In this document: in pieces, positions 27,969 through 36,287 of the stretch | Numbering within the stretch: position 1 is the stretch's first letter | How the letters are laid out: every line of letters starts with the position of its first letter | Source of the DNA: Pricia antarctica | GTDB lineage: Bacteria; Bacteroidota; Bacteroidia; Flavobacteriales; Flavobacteriaceae | Assembly: GCA_011050085.1 (NCBI GenBank) | Contig: DRGL01000002.1 | Coordinates: 1 to 57,183, forward strand | Length of the DNA stretch: 57,183 nt | Direction of reading: 5' to 3' | Notes under the pieces: generated by a model | The model's database searches: none | Seen by the model: only the letters and a program-made list of their open reading frames with translations | Told to the model about the DNA's origin: nothing | Made by a program: the position numbers and the translations under genes

Positions 27969-28109
27969 ATGGAATTATCAAATGAAATCATTTATATTAT
28001 GGTGTCGGCTATTGCACTTGCTGGAGGATTGGGCTTGGTCAGTTTTCTGACTAAAAGCAGCAGGAATTTTAGAAATAGTAGAAACAAAAGGGCAAGAAAG
28101 CAGTTTTAA
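27969..28109 (+). CDS. 46-residue membrane peptide with basic tail
   Basis: ATG at 27969, TAA at 28107-28109. One hydrophobic helix (EIIYIMVSAIALAGGLGLVSF) split by glycines is followed by a strongly basic, asparagine/arginine-rich tail (about 17 residues, ending RARKQF). The positive-inside rule predicts N-out, C-in orientation. TAACTTTA about 24 nt upstream resembles a weak -7 box. No family recognised. Confidence 0.45.
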   Translation: MELSNEIIYIMVSAIALAGGLGLVSFLTKSSRNFRNSRNKRARKQF

Positions 28110-28193
28110 CTTGAAAAATTCTGCTTTTCGATTTGATTCTGAACGGCTGCTATATAGTTTTTTAGTTATTAGGTGATAAATATGTCTCCCTTT

Positions 28194-28440
28194 TTATAAG
28201 ACTCTGACTCTTAAATTGTGACTTTTATTCTTGCCAGTATAGACGATTAAAATCATTGGTTTCTCTTCCCACTTTTTAAAAAAAATATACTTATTCTCAA
28301 CTATACTATTCCTATTTGAGTGATATCCTTTATATTAATAATCTTCTGCTCCGTATTAAAATCGATATATTTTACTTTCCATTTTTTAAGCCTAGCCTTA
28401 GTATATAAATAGACTTGCCGTATTTCCTTGAGAGGGACAA
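28194..28440 (-). pseudogene. Frameshifted remnant of a small PH-like membrane-associated protein
   Basis: On the minus strand three consecutive frames together spell a protein-like sequence. One segment contains VPLKEIRQVYLYTKARLKKW and then VKYIDFNTEQKIINIKD, the next NSIVENKYIFLKSGKRNQ, the last MILIVYTGKNKSHNLRVRVL and a stop at 28194. The three pieces are broken by at least two frameshifts, and no start codon remains upstream. The layout resembles small PH-domain-like (YcxB/bPH-type) proteins of flavobacteria, but the family assignment is tentative. Confidence 0.45.
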
Positions 28441-28621
28441 ATTTATCGAGGCAATGGGAAGACTAGTGAATTTAAAACACATACTACGCCTTTAGCTTAT
28501 ATAAACTATACGTTTTCTATTTATGGACTATTAGAGAGAAAAAGCTTTTGAGGAACTTTTTTAAATTATAATTTATCAAATTGAAGGATTGTACAATAGT
28601 TACTCAACCTTTGGAATTTGT

Positions 28622-29641
28622 TTATTTCAACAGTGATATTAAAGCAAAAGTCAAAATATAGGCGAATATTGGGGCTATGGCCCAGACAGTGAAGAATTGC
28701 TTTACAGTTTTATTGTTGAACGTATTTTTAAATCCGCTTTTGCTGATACTTAAAGCGATGAAAGCTGCCCCGTTCAATTGTACCAATGAAGTCGGAATAC
28801 CTTTCGTTAAGGATGCCATTAACAGTAAGGTAGCCGTTATCATTGCGATTATGGTTGCGTTGAACGGAGAGACCACCACAATATCTTTTCCTGTTTTCTT
28901 GGTCACTTTATGACCTAGAAGTGAACTGCCAATTGCAAAACAGGGGGCTACGATTAAAACGGATAAAATGATGATAGGAAGAAAATTTTGGATGCTTTCC
29001 TTTCCAATTTCATTTGCAGTCAACGAAGCAATTGGAGCCGCTGCATTGGCGACATTATTTGCACCAATAGAGAAGGCTACATATAGTGAAGACACAACTA
29101 AGAGAGCCTTTAGCGCCTTGTTTTCCTTGAGATATGAATAATCTGCAGTAAAAAATTTATTCTTGAGGAACGGAAAAACCCACTTTGAAAGACTTAACAT
29201 TATAAAGAAGGCAATAATCGGTAAGATTATCCAAGTTGGGATAATTTCATAGAATAATTTACGCGTGTTCAAACCATCTAAAGCAGTTGCCGCGCCTGCT
29301 ATCGAAAGAACAGTAGCTTGGCTCGTTGATTGTGGAACTCCTATTAAATTGGATATCAATAGTGATAAACCAACAGAAAGTAAAATAATAGAAGTATTTA
29401 TTGGAGTAAAGAAGTGTTGGTCTAAAAGTCCTTTACCTAGGGTTAGGGAAACTTCCTCACCTGCTATTAAAGCACCCGCAAGCACCATAATACCGAATAG
29501 ACCTGGAATGAGTGTTCGCTTTAATACATTGGCACCATAAGCTGCTGAAAAGGCAGGTGCCGTGCCACTTCCGCCCATATTAATGGCTAAGAACATAGCC
29601 AACAAAAACGGGATTGTTAGTGTGTTAAATAGTTCTGACAT
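28622..29641 (-). CDS. Short PiT-family anion permease, CysP-like (probable sulfate permease)
   Basis: 339 residues with about 10 hydrophobic segments. The first half has AMFLAINMGGSGTAPA, lacking the GxND/ANA signature of phosphate permeases; the second half keeps IGANNVANAAAP. This short, asymmetric form resembles the sulfate permease CysP of Bacillus subtilis more than PitA (about 500 residues). It is therefore annotated as an anion permease with sulfate as the favoured substrate (inference); phosphate remains possible. Its start overlaps the end of the DUF2490 gene by 17 bp, so the two are coupled and share the operator-controlled promoter next to the Rrf2 gene. Confidence 0.8.
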   Translation of the reverse strand: MSELFNTLTIPFLLAMFLAINMGGSGTAPAFSAAYGANVLKRTLIPGLFGIMVLAGALIAGEEVSLTLGKGLLDQHFFTPINTSIILLSVGLSLLISNLIGVPQSTSQATVLSIAGAATALDGLNTRKLFYEIIPTWIILPIIAFFIMLSLSKWVFPFLKNKFFTADYSYLKENKALKALLVVSSLYVAFSIGANNVANAAAPIASLTANEIGKESIQNFLPIIILSVLIVAPCFAIGSSLLGHKVTKKTGKDIVVVSPFNATIIAMITATLLLMASLTKGIPTSLVQLNGAAFIALSISKSGFKNTFNNKTVKQFFTVWAIAPIFAYILTFALISLLK

Positions 29642-30380
29642 GTGTAGTGTTTTTAGATTTTTTCAAGTCGATAGTATGATGGATTGTAAACCTGATAATA
29701 TCACGCTTATAAAAATCCACTCCTGTTGCTTGTTGCTGAAACCAGTTAAAATAGCCTAATTCAAAACCAAAATTTTTAATTGGCATATACTGTACGCTTG
29801 CTCCGTATCTGTTTTGGTCAAATACATTCTGAACAATTTTTCCACCAATATTTATGAATATTTCATCAAAGGCAAGTAGCGTAACATTATGGATGGGCGA
29901 ATACCTTAATTCGAGCTTGTATCGTGTACGGTTGTTGCGGTACTCAAACGAGCTATTGGATTGTTCATAAAACCGAAATTCGCTCCAATACCGATGATGA
30001 AGTTTTATTTTATCTGAAATAGTTTGTAAATAGGCTATCTCAAGTTGCGGACGCAACTCCAACTGATTAGTGTAGTCCTTGATTTCAGGGTCGTTAGGTA
30101 GTGATTGCTGAAAATAGGTAATGCCGAGTCCGGCGTTCCAAGCCTTTCCAAGTTTTCGTTCTGCGAATGTTCTCAAAACAAACTGGTGTTGTCTCCAAGG
30201 ATTTCGATATGTTCTTTCTTCAATTTCCTGTCGTATTTGATACTTGTCGTTTAGTTTAAGCTTTAGTGCATAGCGTGTCCATAACAAATGCTGTTTTTCT
30301 ACATTCTTTTGCGCATTCGCAGTAGCTAAGAAAACTATTGATAGCGAAGCGATATAAACAATTGATTTGAGTTTCCACAT
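29625..30380 (-). CDS. DUF2490 outer-membrane protein
   Basis: I start at the ATG ending at 30380 (MWKLKSIVYIASLS), giving 251 residues and a proper signal peptide cut near ATANAQ; a longer frame to 30404 adds eight polar residues before it. The mature part is a series of amphipathic strands (YQIRQEIEERTYR, IKLHHRYWSEFRFYEQ, RYKLELRYSPIHNVTLL) as in DUF2490 barrels. By its overlap with the downstream anion permease gene it may provide the outer-membrane pore for the same anion (inference). A -7 box is 21 nt upstream, with an inverted repeat immediately upstream of the box. Confidence 0.85.
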   Translation of the reverse strand: MWKLKSIVYIASLSIVFLATANAQKNVEKQHLLWTRYALKLKLNDKYQIRQEIEERTYRNPWRQHQFVLRTFAERKLGKAWNAGLGITYFQQSLPNDPEIKDYTNQLELRPQLEIAYLQTISDKIKLHHRYWSEFRFYEQSNSSFEYRNNRTRYKLELRYSPIHNVTLLAFDEIFINIGGKIVQNVFDQNRYGASVQYMPIKNFGFELGYFNWFQQQATGVDFYKRDIIRFTIHHTIDLKKSKNTTHVRTI

Positions 30381-30401
30381 AGTATTTTCAGATATAGAGG
30401 A

Positions 30402-30409
30402 CAAATATA
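30402..30409 (-). promoter_or_regulatory. -7 box of the DUF2490-permease promoter
   Basis: On the minus strand this reads TATATTTG, matching TAnnTTTG, 21 nt before the DUF2490 start. The inverted repeat at 30410-30447 begins at the very next base upstream, so it covers the -8 to about -45 region. Confidence 0.6.
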
Positions 30410-30447
30410 TTAATTCCTATAAAACCTATCAGTTTTATAGGAATTAA
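30410..30447. promoter_or_regulatory. Perfect 16-bp inverted repeat, probable Rrf2 operator
   Basis: TTAATTCCTATAAAAC (30410-30425) and its exact reverse complement (30432-30447) flank a 6-nt centre. It fills the -33/-7 spacer and the -33 region of the promoter for the DUF2490 and permease genes and lies 11 bp after the Rrf2 gene stop. The position suits a repressor site for the adjacent Rrf2 protein. A transcription attenuator is the alternative, but the T-rich tract expected after the stem is weak. Confidence 0.65.
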
Positions 30448-30458
30448 AATTAAAAAAA

Positions 30459-30890
30459 TTATTTTTTTAGTTTTTCCTCTCTTTTAATAATGTCCGCAAG
30501 GGTTGCAGCTTTTAAGCGCTTTACGGTTTCACTATGAATTTCCATTGCGATTTGACGAATACCACAGGTTTCTTCATCAATACATTTTTCGCAGCGCCCG
30601 TAAAAATTTTCAGAAACACAGGGTAATAGGGCTATGGCACCGTCAAATAGTCGAATAATTTTTGCCATTTGAATGCGTTCAGGGGTTTGATTTAAGGAAT
30701 AGCCCCCATATTTTCCTTTGGTACTGTTCACTATCCGAGCGTTTTTCAATTCGGTCAATATAGTTTCCAAAAATTTTAGTGGAATTTGGTGTTCTTCCGA
30801 AATTCTACTTACTGAAATGGGTTCGTCTTTCTTGTTTTTTGCAATGAAAACAAGTGCATTGATGGCGTATTTTGTTTTTTTGGATAGCAC
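30459..30890 (-). CDS. Rrf2-family transcriptional regulator with cysteine cluster
   Basis: 143 residues from a GTG start (MLSKKTKYAINALVFIA). The N-terminal winged helix shows the family pattern ISVSRISEEHQIPLKFLETIL and the wing GKYGGYSL. C-terminally, C91, C100, C103 and C109 form a cluster able to hold an iron-sulfur centre or sense thiols, as in IscR/NsrR-type members. Rrf2 proteins act as dimers on inverted repeats; a perfect 16-bp one lies 11 bp downstream of the gene over the next promoter. With a CysP-like permease in the same unit, a role in sulfur control (CymR-like) is the favoured inference. Confidence 0.88.
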   Translation of the reverse strand: MLSKKTKYAINALVFIAKNKKDEPISVSRISEEHQIPLKFLETILTELKNARIVNSTKGKYGGYSLNQTPERIQMAKIIRLFDGAIALLPCVSENFYGRCEKCIDEETCGIRQIAMEIHSETVKRLKAATLADIIKREEKLKK

Positions 30891-31190
30891 TAAAGTTTTG
30901 ATTTTATTAAATTGAAATAATGTTTTAAAATTTTATGTACTACCTATACCTAATATGATTCCAGTAGTAATTTTTTCGGGTATGCTTGAAATTCTACAAA
31001 ATTATTGAACTATGCCTTTTATCAACTTAGCAAAAAACCGAATTTATTGAAGCATTTGATAAAATTTCCTATTTCATGTTAGCATACTTATTTGTTCAAT
31101 TGTATCTGGTGAAGTCTACAAAATAGGTAAGGATCCACCCTGAATTTTGGTACAGACTGAAGATGGTATTTTAGACCGTGCGGTAAGCAT
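30891..31190. other. 300-bp gap upstream of the Rrf2 gene
   Basis: AT-rich with no gene I can support and no second copy of the 16-bp inverted repeat, so autoregulation through the same site upstream of the Rrf2 gene is not evident. Confidence 0.4.
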
Positions 31191-31715
31191 TTAGTTTAAC
31201 TTTATCTCAAAAAAACAAACTTCCGCATCGTGATAATTTATCGGTAACTCTGAAGTATTTTTTAATTTTTTCATTCCTAGGAAAGCAAATCCACAATTTT
31301 CGTAATGTTTGATCAACCTGTCGTTTTTTCCACAGGTATCCATTCTAATAAATTCTTTATTTTTCTTCACTGCAAAACTTTTAGCCCAATCCACAATGCT
31401 TTGTACAAAGTTTTGTCCCCTGAAATTGGGATTTGTGGCTATTCTATGGATATAGATGGAGGAATTATTTTCTTTTTCTTCCCATATTTGTGCATCAGTA
31501 AATGTAATTGCCCATACACATGCTATTTCATCATTAACGAGTAATTTAAATTGTCTATTTTCCTGAACCTCAGTTGCTATTAGCTCTCTTTCAAATTCTG
31601 GCCATTGATTGCTGGGAAATTTTATTTTCTGAAATTCGGTTGCTAATTTGTATAATTTAAGAATATCCGGAATATTATTTAAAGTACTGTTTTCTATTGA
31701 TATAATAGTTTCCAT
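31191..31715 (-). CDS. GNAT-family N-acetyltransferase
   Basis: 174 residues. The acetyl-CoA-binding motif A is visible as IYIHRIATNPNFRGQNFVQSI (about 104-124; R/Q-x-x-G/N loop at NFRGQN), and motif B as RLIKHYENCGFAFLGM (about 140-155). The fold suggests acetyl transfer to an amine, small molecule or protein, but the substrate cannot be deduced. It is cytosolic and low-GC like its neighbours in the accessory region. Confidence 0.85.
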   Translation of the reverse strand: METIISIENSTLNNIPDILKLYKLATEFQKIKFPSNQWPEFERELIATEVQENRQFKLLVNDEIACVWAITFTDAQIWEEKENNSSIYIHRIATNPNFRGQNFVQSIVDWAKSFAVKKNKEFIRMDTCGKNDRLIKHYENCGFAFLGMKKLKNTSELPINYHDAEVCFFEIKLN

Positions 31716-31881
31716 CTTTTATAGTATTATTAGAATTTGTGACTAAAATTCGTATGGAGCAAAAGGCTTGATAAGGATTGCGTTGAACAGAAACAAATAG
31801 TCAAAAATACCATTCTGAAGTATATCTGTTAATCCGGTACCGCAAAAATTGGCTCATTATTTCTTCTTTATAAGCAAAAGC

Positions 31882-32390
31882 TCATCCATTTTTCAAAAAA
31901 TCCGACACCAAAGAATTTTTATCAGATTCCATTTCGCAAGTCCAACTATCAATCCACCATCTTCCATTTTCATAATGAAGTTGAGTACTGTTTAATCCTT
32001 TAGAATTGATGGAGTGTTAGGTTCCTTTCGAATTTCGAAAGCACTCCAAACTTGCTCAGTATTTCCATACTGGCTAATGATTCTTTTGAGTTCTTTTTCG
32101 TAAAAATCCTCTTTCGGCGATAATCCGATTGGAATATATTCAGCTTCAAGTGTATGCGATTCCGCTTTTCCAAATTCGTCCAGTCGTGTTATAATGGCAT
32201 TATTGGAATGAATTGTTCCTTTTATATTGACATGAGTTTCTACTTGAACCGGAAATGACATTATAATATACATTGATAATCCCATCTAAATTATAAATTG
32301 TCTTTGGCATATTTTTCTATCAGTAGTTTGTCCAATAATTGAACTACAGCCGAAATTAATGCTGATTGATGCAAGTAATATTTTCTTTCT
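31882..32390 (-). pseudogene. Decayed NTF2/SnoaL-like secreted protein gene
   Basis: On the minus strand, pieces of one protein occur in successive frames. They are a lipoprotein-like signal (KKILLASISINFGCSS, no start codon), then NLDGIINVYYNVISGSS from about 32310, then the 97-codon frame 31992-32285 (LSPKEDFYEKELKRIISQYG, QVWSAFEIRKEP). The last is GLNSTQLHYENGRWWIDSW running to a stop at 31882-31884. The order YYxVISG, F-E-x-E-x-x-R, VWSxxExR, G-I/L-NSxQLxxxxxRWW is that of NTF2-like/SnoaL-like proteins (about 150 residues). At least three frame breaks (near 32310, 32250 and 32015) and the lost start mark it as a pseudogene. Confidence 0.65.
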
Positions 32391-32459
32391 ATCGAATTGC
32401 TTTCAATTTTGTACTCTTATCAGGAACGATTTTTTAAAGTATTTGTGCGAAGTAGCGTA

Positions 32460-32828
32460 CTATTTGTTATCGGAAATCATACATCCTGCCCATTTATTGT
32501 TTTTTAAGGAGATAATAAGAAAATCAAAATTTTCGGACAAACAAGAGCTACCAACGCCGGAACTAGAAAGGGTTTTAATCTTACCGGATTTATCCCGAGA
32601 ATAGTCTATTACAATATCTTCATCGATGAGATGCAAAATATCTATTCGGGACTTTAGTTCCTCATCATTCATGTTATTATTAATTCGAATAACTAAATCC
32701 AATTCTGAATTCGCTATGGTTTGGTATATATTGGTATCCGGATTTTGAATTCTATCTTTTTGTCCCAAAACGTTTTGGTAACTGATTAGTATTATAGCAG
32801 CAATACTAATTTTTGTTATATGTTTCAT
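32460..32828 (-). CDS. Small secreted protein of unknown function
   Basis: 122 residues with a signal peptide cut after VLGQ (about residue 22). The mature domain (about 100 residues) is acidic, with one internal and one late cysteine (SSCLSENFDFLIISLKNN, KWAGCMI). It lies between two decayed genes and ends abruptly, so it could be a shortened remnant of a longer secreted protein. No family recognised. Confidence 0.55.
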   Translation of the reverse strand: MKHITKISIAAIILISYQNVLGQKDRIQNPDTNIYQTIANSELDLVIRINNNMNDEELKSRIDILHLIDEDIVIDYSRDKSGKIKTLSSSGVGSSCLSENFDFLIISLKNNKWAGCMISDNK

Positions 32829-32984
32829 TACTTTTAATTAAAATATGTTTTGTAACCGTTGGTCCAGCGTTCGTCGTTATAAGTTATCCGAATTACAGTC
32901 GGTCCGTCCTAAAGGTGCTTTTCTTAGCTTGATTTCTGTTTAAGAAATCTGCAAGCAATCAATTTTAGCTTCGGCAATCATATT

Positions 32985-33699
32985 TTATTTCTCCATTTCA
33001 AATTCGCAAATTATCGGCATGTGGTCGCTAAAAGTCAGCCATTGGCTTGCATTACCAACCTCAATCTTTTTTAATCCCATTTGAAAATCAATACTGCCAA
33101 ATATATAATCGATGTGATAGGGCTTGTTCAAGTTCTTCTGAAGATAGAGTGTAGGTCTACTTTCTTTACCCTGGTCTTCATTCCAAAATTTGTGATATAG
33201 GCTTACAGTATTAATTTCTTTAAGTTCGCGAACAACGTCTGAATGATTCCACCATCTACGTGATTTGTCCCAAAATACATTGCTGTTGAAGTCTCCTAAA
33301 ATTAAACTCTTTTTAAGTTTAGATTTATGAATTTGAAGATATTTCCATAATTGCCCGATGTAACCATAGGTAGGCGAATTATTTCTATGGGTCCAAACCG
33401 CTACTAAATCAAAGTCCTGATTTACGTTACAAGGTAAAAAATGTTTTATTTTTTTTCTTCATAATGGTCGGTCCAATTAAGTTGTGATAGTTCTATGTTC
33501 TTATTTGCAAATATTCCAATCCCTTTATTTTGGTATCGCCAATCCATAGATGGTTTGAAGACCATTCTTTATATCCTATATGGCTAGTTTCAATTGGGTT
33601 TTCACATTCTTGAATGATACATATGTCCGCTTTGAAGTCCAATAGGTGTTGAAATTTATTTCTCAGTGCTCCATTACAGTTCCAGGTTATAATCCTCAA
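32985..33699 (-). pseudogene. Frameshifted endonuclease/exonuclease/phosphatase-family gene
   Basis: The first 68 codons (MRIITWNCNGALRNKFQHLL, IIQECENP) give the typical EEP N-terminus with the catalytic asparagine and glutamate. Near 33522-33536 the frame shifts to one reading GIGIFANKNIELSQL. It then breaks again at the eight-T run 33449-33456 and continues as DFDLVAVWTHRNN, LILGDFNSNVFWD, HIDYIFGS and FSDHMPIICEFE to a stop at 32985. All EEP catalytic motifs (GDFNSN, SDHMP) survive, so the breaks are recent or are sequencing errors. Repaired, it would be about 238 residues. Confidence 0.75.
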
Positions 33700-34127
33700 T
33701 TTAGCTTTTTTTATAGGGTATCGACGTATCGTATCATATCAAAACAGAACTAAACGTTCAAACCTTGTAATTTATGAATAGGAGGAAGATTTTAGGTTGT
33801 TGTTAAAAATACAAATTCATTAGGAAACTATATTTTATACAATTCGAAATCGTTAGTGTAAAAAAAGTGTTTAGTATTCTTTCGATTTCTAGTTACACAA
33901 GGTAAGCGTTTAGAAGAGTGTATAGTAATGAAACTGAAATCTTAAAATTCCGAATAGCTACAAACTACAACAAAGACGTACGCTAGTTTATTTGAGCAGT
34001 CTAATCCTTCAAAAAAGAGGCCTTGTTTTCAGAATGTTTTTGTAATACAAGCAATTGAAGTAAATACAATAATGCAGGAAGTAGAAATTAGTAGTGTAAG
34101 TCTCAGGATAACTAGTGTTATTAAGTT
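33700..34127. other. 428-bp AT-rich non-coding stretch
   Basis: No gene, structured RNA or repeat could be supported on either strand. Confidence 0.45.
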
Positions 34128-34664
34128 TTACCGTCCGCTTCCACCGCTGTAGGCCTTCCAATCTTTCTCCTTGTAAATGTTATCGCCGAAATATTTGGCG
34201 ATATTCAGAAAAGGTTTTGGTTTTTGGTATCCAGGCACTGGTGATAGCATGTTCATTTCCTCATCCAAGAAAATAGTGGTCGGATAACTCAATCGTCCCT
34301 GCATTAAGGTAGCGGCAAATTCATGATATCCGTTTCGACCCTGTGGTTTGAAGGTATACGTCTTTCCTTTGTATTCAATGGGTTCCTTACCTTCTCCATC
34401 TAATTTTACCATATAAAAATTGGTGGTCATGTATGCGGCGACCTCAGGATTTTGAAAGGTATCCTTATCCATTTTTTTACACCATCCACACCAATCCGTA
34501 TAGACATCGATAAAGATTTTCTTTGGTTTTTTGTCGGTCGCGGCCAATTCAGCGGCCTCGTTCCAAGTGAGCCATTCGACCTTCTGAGCCTGTGCGCTAT
34601 ACGTAAGTGTTCCGATACAAATAAAGAGAACGACCTTTAAGATATGGGAAGGGGATATTTTCAT
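34128..34664 (-). CDS. Exported thioredoxin-fold protein (thioredoxin_7 type)
   Basis: 178 residues with a signal peptide ending near YSAQAQ (residue 27). The redox motif is C59-G-W-C62 in DVYTDWCGWCKKMD. The cis-proline equivalent is in LSYPTTIFLDEE, and the C-terminal GYQKPKPFLNIAKYF is typical of this subfamily. It probably reduces or oxidises thiols in the periplasm. It starts 60 bp after lysA on the same strand and may be cotranscribed with it. Confidence 0.88.
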   Translation of the reverse strand: MKISPSHILKVVLFICIGTLTYSAQAQKVEWLTWNEAAELAATDKKPKKIFIDVYTDWCGWCKKMDKDTFQNPEVAAYMTTNFYMVKLDGEGKEPIEYKGKTYTFKPQGRNGYHEFAATLMQGRLSYPTTIFLDEEMNMLSPVPGYQKPKPFLNIAKYFGDNIYKEKDWKAYSGGSGR

Positions 34665-34724
34665 TACGAATGGTTTAACTTGTTATTCCAACAACTATAC
34701 CAAGGTAACGAAAAAAGACTTGCT

Positions 34725-35978
34725 TTATTTTACCGCCGCCTTCTCCTTTTTTGAAGCTGTCTTGGAGACGAACAAATCTTTTACATCGACCTGGTGTTTA
34801 ATAAGGTCGTCAAAGGTTTCCCTTTCCCGGATTAAAATGGCCTTGCCTTCATGCCAGAGCACTTCAGGCGGACGAAAACGGGAATTGTAATTGCTTGCCA
34901 TGGTAAAGCAATAGGCCCCGGCATTGTTAAAACACAATATATCTCCTTCGGATATTTCGTTGATGCGCTTGTTACTGGCAAACGTATCGGTCTCGCAGAT
35001 ATAGCCAACGATAGAGTAGTAGCGTTCGCGGCCTTCAGGATTTGATATGTTATTGATTTGATGGGTAGCGCCATAAAGCATGGGTCGAATCAAATGGTTA
35101 AATCCAGTATCAATACTGGCAAAAACCGTGGAGGTCGTTTGCTTTACCACATTGACCCGCGCCAGAAATTGGCCTGCCTCGCTAACAAGAAATTTACCGG
35201 GTTCAAAAGCCAAAGTAAGCTCTTTCCCGTAGGTTTCGCAGAATGCATTAAAATGATCGCTTAATTTTTTGCCCAATTCTTCGACATTGGTCTCGATATC
35301 CCCTTCTTTATAAGGTACCTTGAATCCGCTTCCGAAATCGATGAAATCGAGGTCTTTAAAATTTTGTGCGGTTTCAAATAAAATTTCTGAGGCATAGAGA
35401 AATACATCGATATCTAAAATATCGCTTCCGGTATGCATATGAATGCCGTTAACATTCATTTTTGTTAGTTCAACAATACGTAGCAAATGGGGAATTTGAT
35501 GGATGCTGATTCCGAATTTGGAATCGATATGGCCCACTGAAATTTTGGAGTTTCCACCTGCCATAACATGCGGATTGATGCGTACACAAACTGGAATATC
35601 AGGATGCTTAGTGCCGAACTGCTCTAAAATCGAAAGGTTATCGATGTTGATTCGAACACCGAGTTGAGCGGCTTCCTCGATTTCTTCAAGAGAAACTCCA
35701 TTCGGTGTGAATATTATTGATTCAGGACTGAAACCAGCCAAAAGCCCCAGCTGTACTTCTTGTATGGAAACAGTATCTAGGCCACTACCTAAACTATTCA
35801 TCAATTTGAGAATGGCGATATTCGACAGGGCCTTGGCAGCGTAGTTTAGCTGTAATTTACGAACTCCGCTAAAAGCATTTGTCAAACGATGGAACTGGGA
35901 AATGATTTTTTCGGAATCATAAACGTAAACAGGGTCGCCAAAGGTGTTGGCAATCTGTATCAAATCGGCATTTCTCAT
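34725..35978 (-). CDS. lysA: Diaminopimelate decarboxylase
   Basis: 417 residues, normal for the family, catalysing the final step of lysine synthesis (meso-DAP to lysine) with PLP. K49 in LNYAAKALSN is the PLP lysine. The HIGS-like motif appears as HMHTGSDI, followed by DFGSGFKVPY, AFEPGKFLV and ICETDTFA, which carries the catalytic cysteine and glutamate from the second subunit. GAYCFTMASNYNSRFRP closes the active site. A short basic C-terminal tail (SKTASKKEKAAVK) is unusual but not disruptive. It is transcribed from a good promoter 17 nt upstream. Confidence 0.95.
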   Translation of the reverse strand: MRNADLIQIANTFGDPVYVYDSEKIISQFHRLTNAFSGVRKLQLNYAAKALSNIAILKLMNSLGSGLDTVSIQEVQLGLLAGFSPESIIFTPNGVSLEEIEEAAQLGVRINIDNLSILEQFGTKHPDIPVCVRINPHVMAGGNSKISVGHIDSKFGISIHQIPHLLRIVELTKMNVNGIHMHTGSDILDIDVFLYASEILFETAQNFKDLDFIDFGSGFKVPYKEGDIETNVEELGKKLSDHFNAFCETYGKELTLAFEPGKFLVSEAGQFLARVNVVKQTTSTVFASIDTGFNHLIRPMLYGATHQINNISNPEGRERYYSIVGYICETDTFASNKRINEISEGDILCFNNAGAYCFTMASNYNSRFRPPEVLWHEGKAILIRERETFDDLIKHQVDVKDLFVSKTASKKEKAAVK

Positions 35979-35995
35979 AACACACTTATTTTAGA

Positions 35996-36026
35996 CAAAT
36001 CTAGTGCGTTCATCCCGATCGTACAA
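35996..36026 (-). promoter_or_regulatory. lysA promoter (-33 TTG, -7 TAGATTTG)
   Basis: On the minus strand TTG (36026-36024) is followed after exactly 20 nt by TAGATTTG (36003-35996), which lies 17 nt before the lysA ATG. This is a full match to the Bacteroidota/flavobacterial promoter consensus. Confidence 0.7.
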
Positions 36027-36287
36027 GAAACAATCCTATTTACTAAAAAATACAACAAAATGTTATTTTTAAAACAATTAGTTAAAGCGTTTAAATGGAT
36101 TATAAGCGTATTACCGATTGAAATTTTATTCAGAATTTTATTCAAAATAGAAATGGGTTACTGTTACATCACAGTCTAGAAACTTTAAAATTTTACCGGT
36201 TCAGTAAAGAATTTGGCCAATTGGGCAAATAAAAGTTTTGATTTAATAGTAATATCTTGAATTTTATAAACTCAATCAAACATCAAA

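Larger units (their letters stand above)
27823..28621. other. About 800 bp with only a micro-gene and a gene remnant
   Basis: Holds the 46-codon frame at 27969-28109 and the frameshifted remnant at 28194-28440; 28441-28621 has no feature I can support. Very AT-rich. Confidence 0.5.

Noticed and set aside
32829-32984. Possible dispersed flavobacterial intergenic repeat (region around the GGTCCAGCGTTCGTCG stretch)
   Set aside because: It looks unlike neighbouring AT-rich DNA but no second copy was found in the window, so a repeat cannot be supported.
36060-36179. 39-codon frame between lysA and the DUF2306-like gene
   Set aside because: It is AT-rich, has no promoter at a suitable distance and shows no membrane or domain character beyond biased composition.
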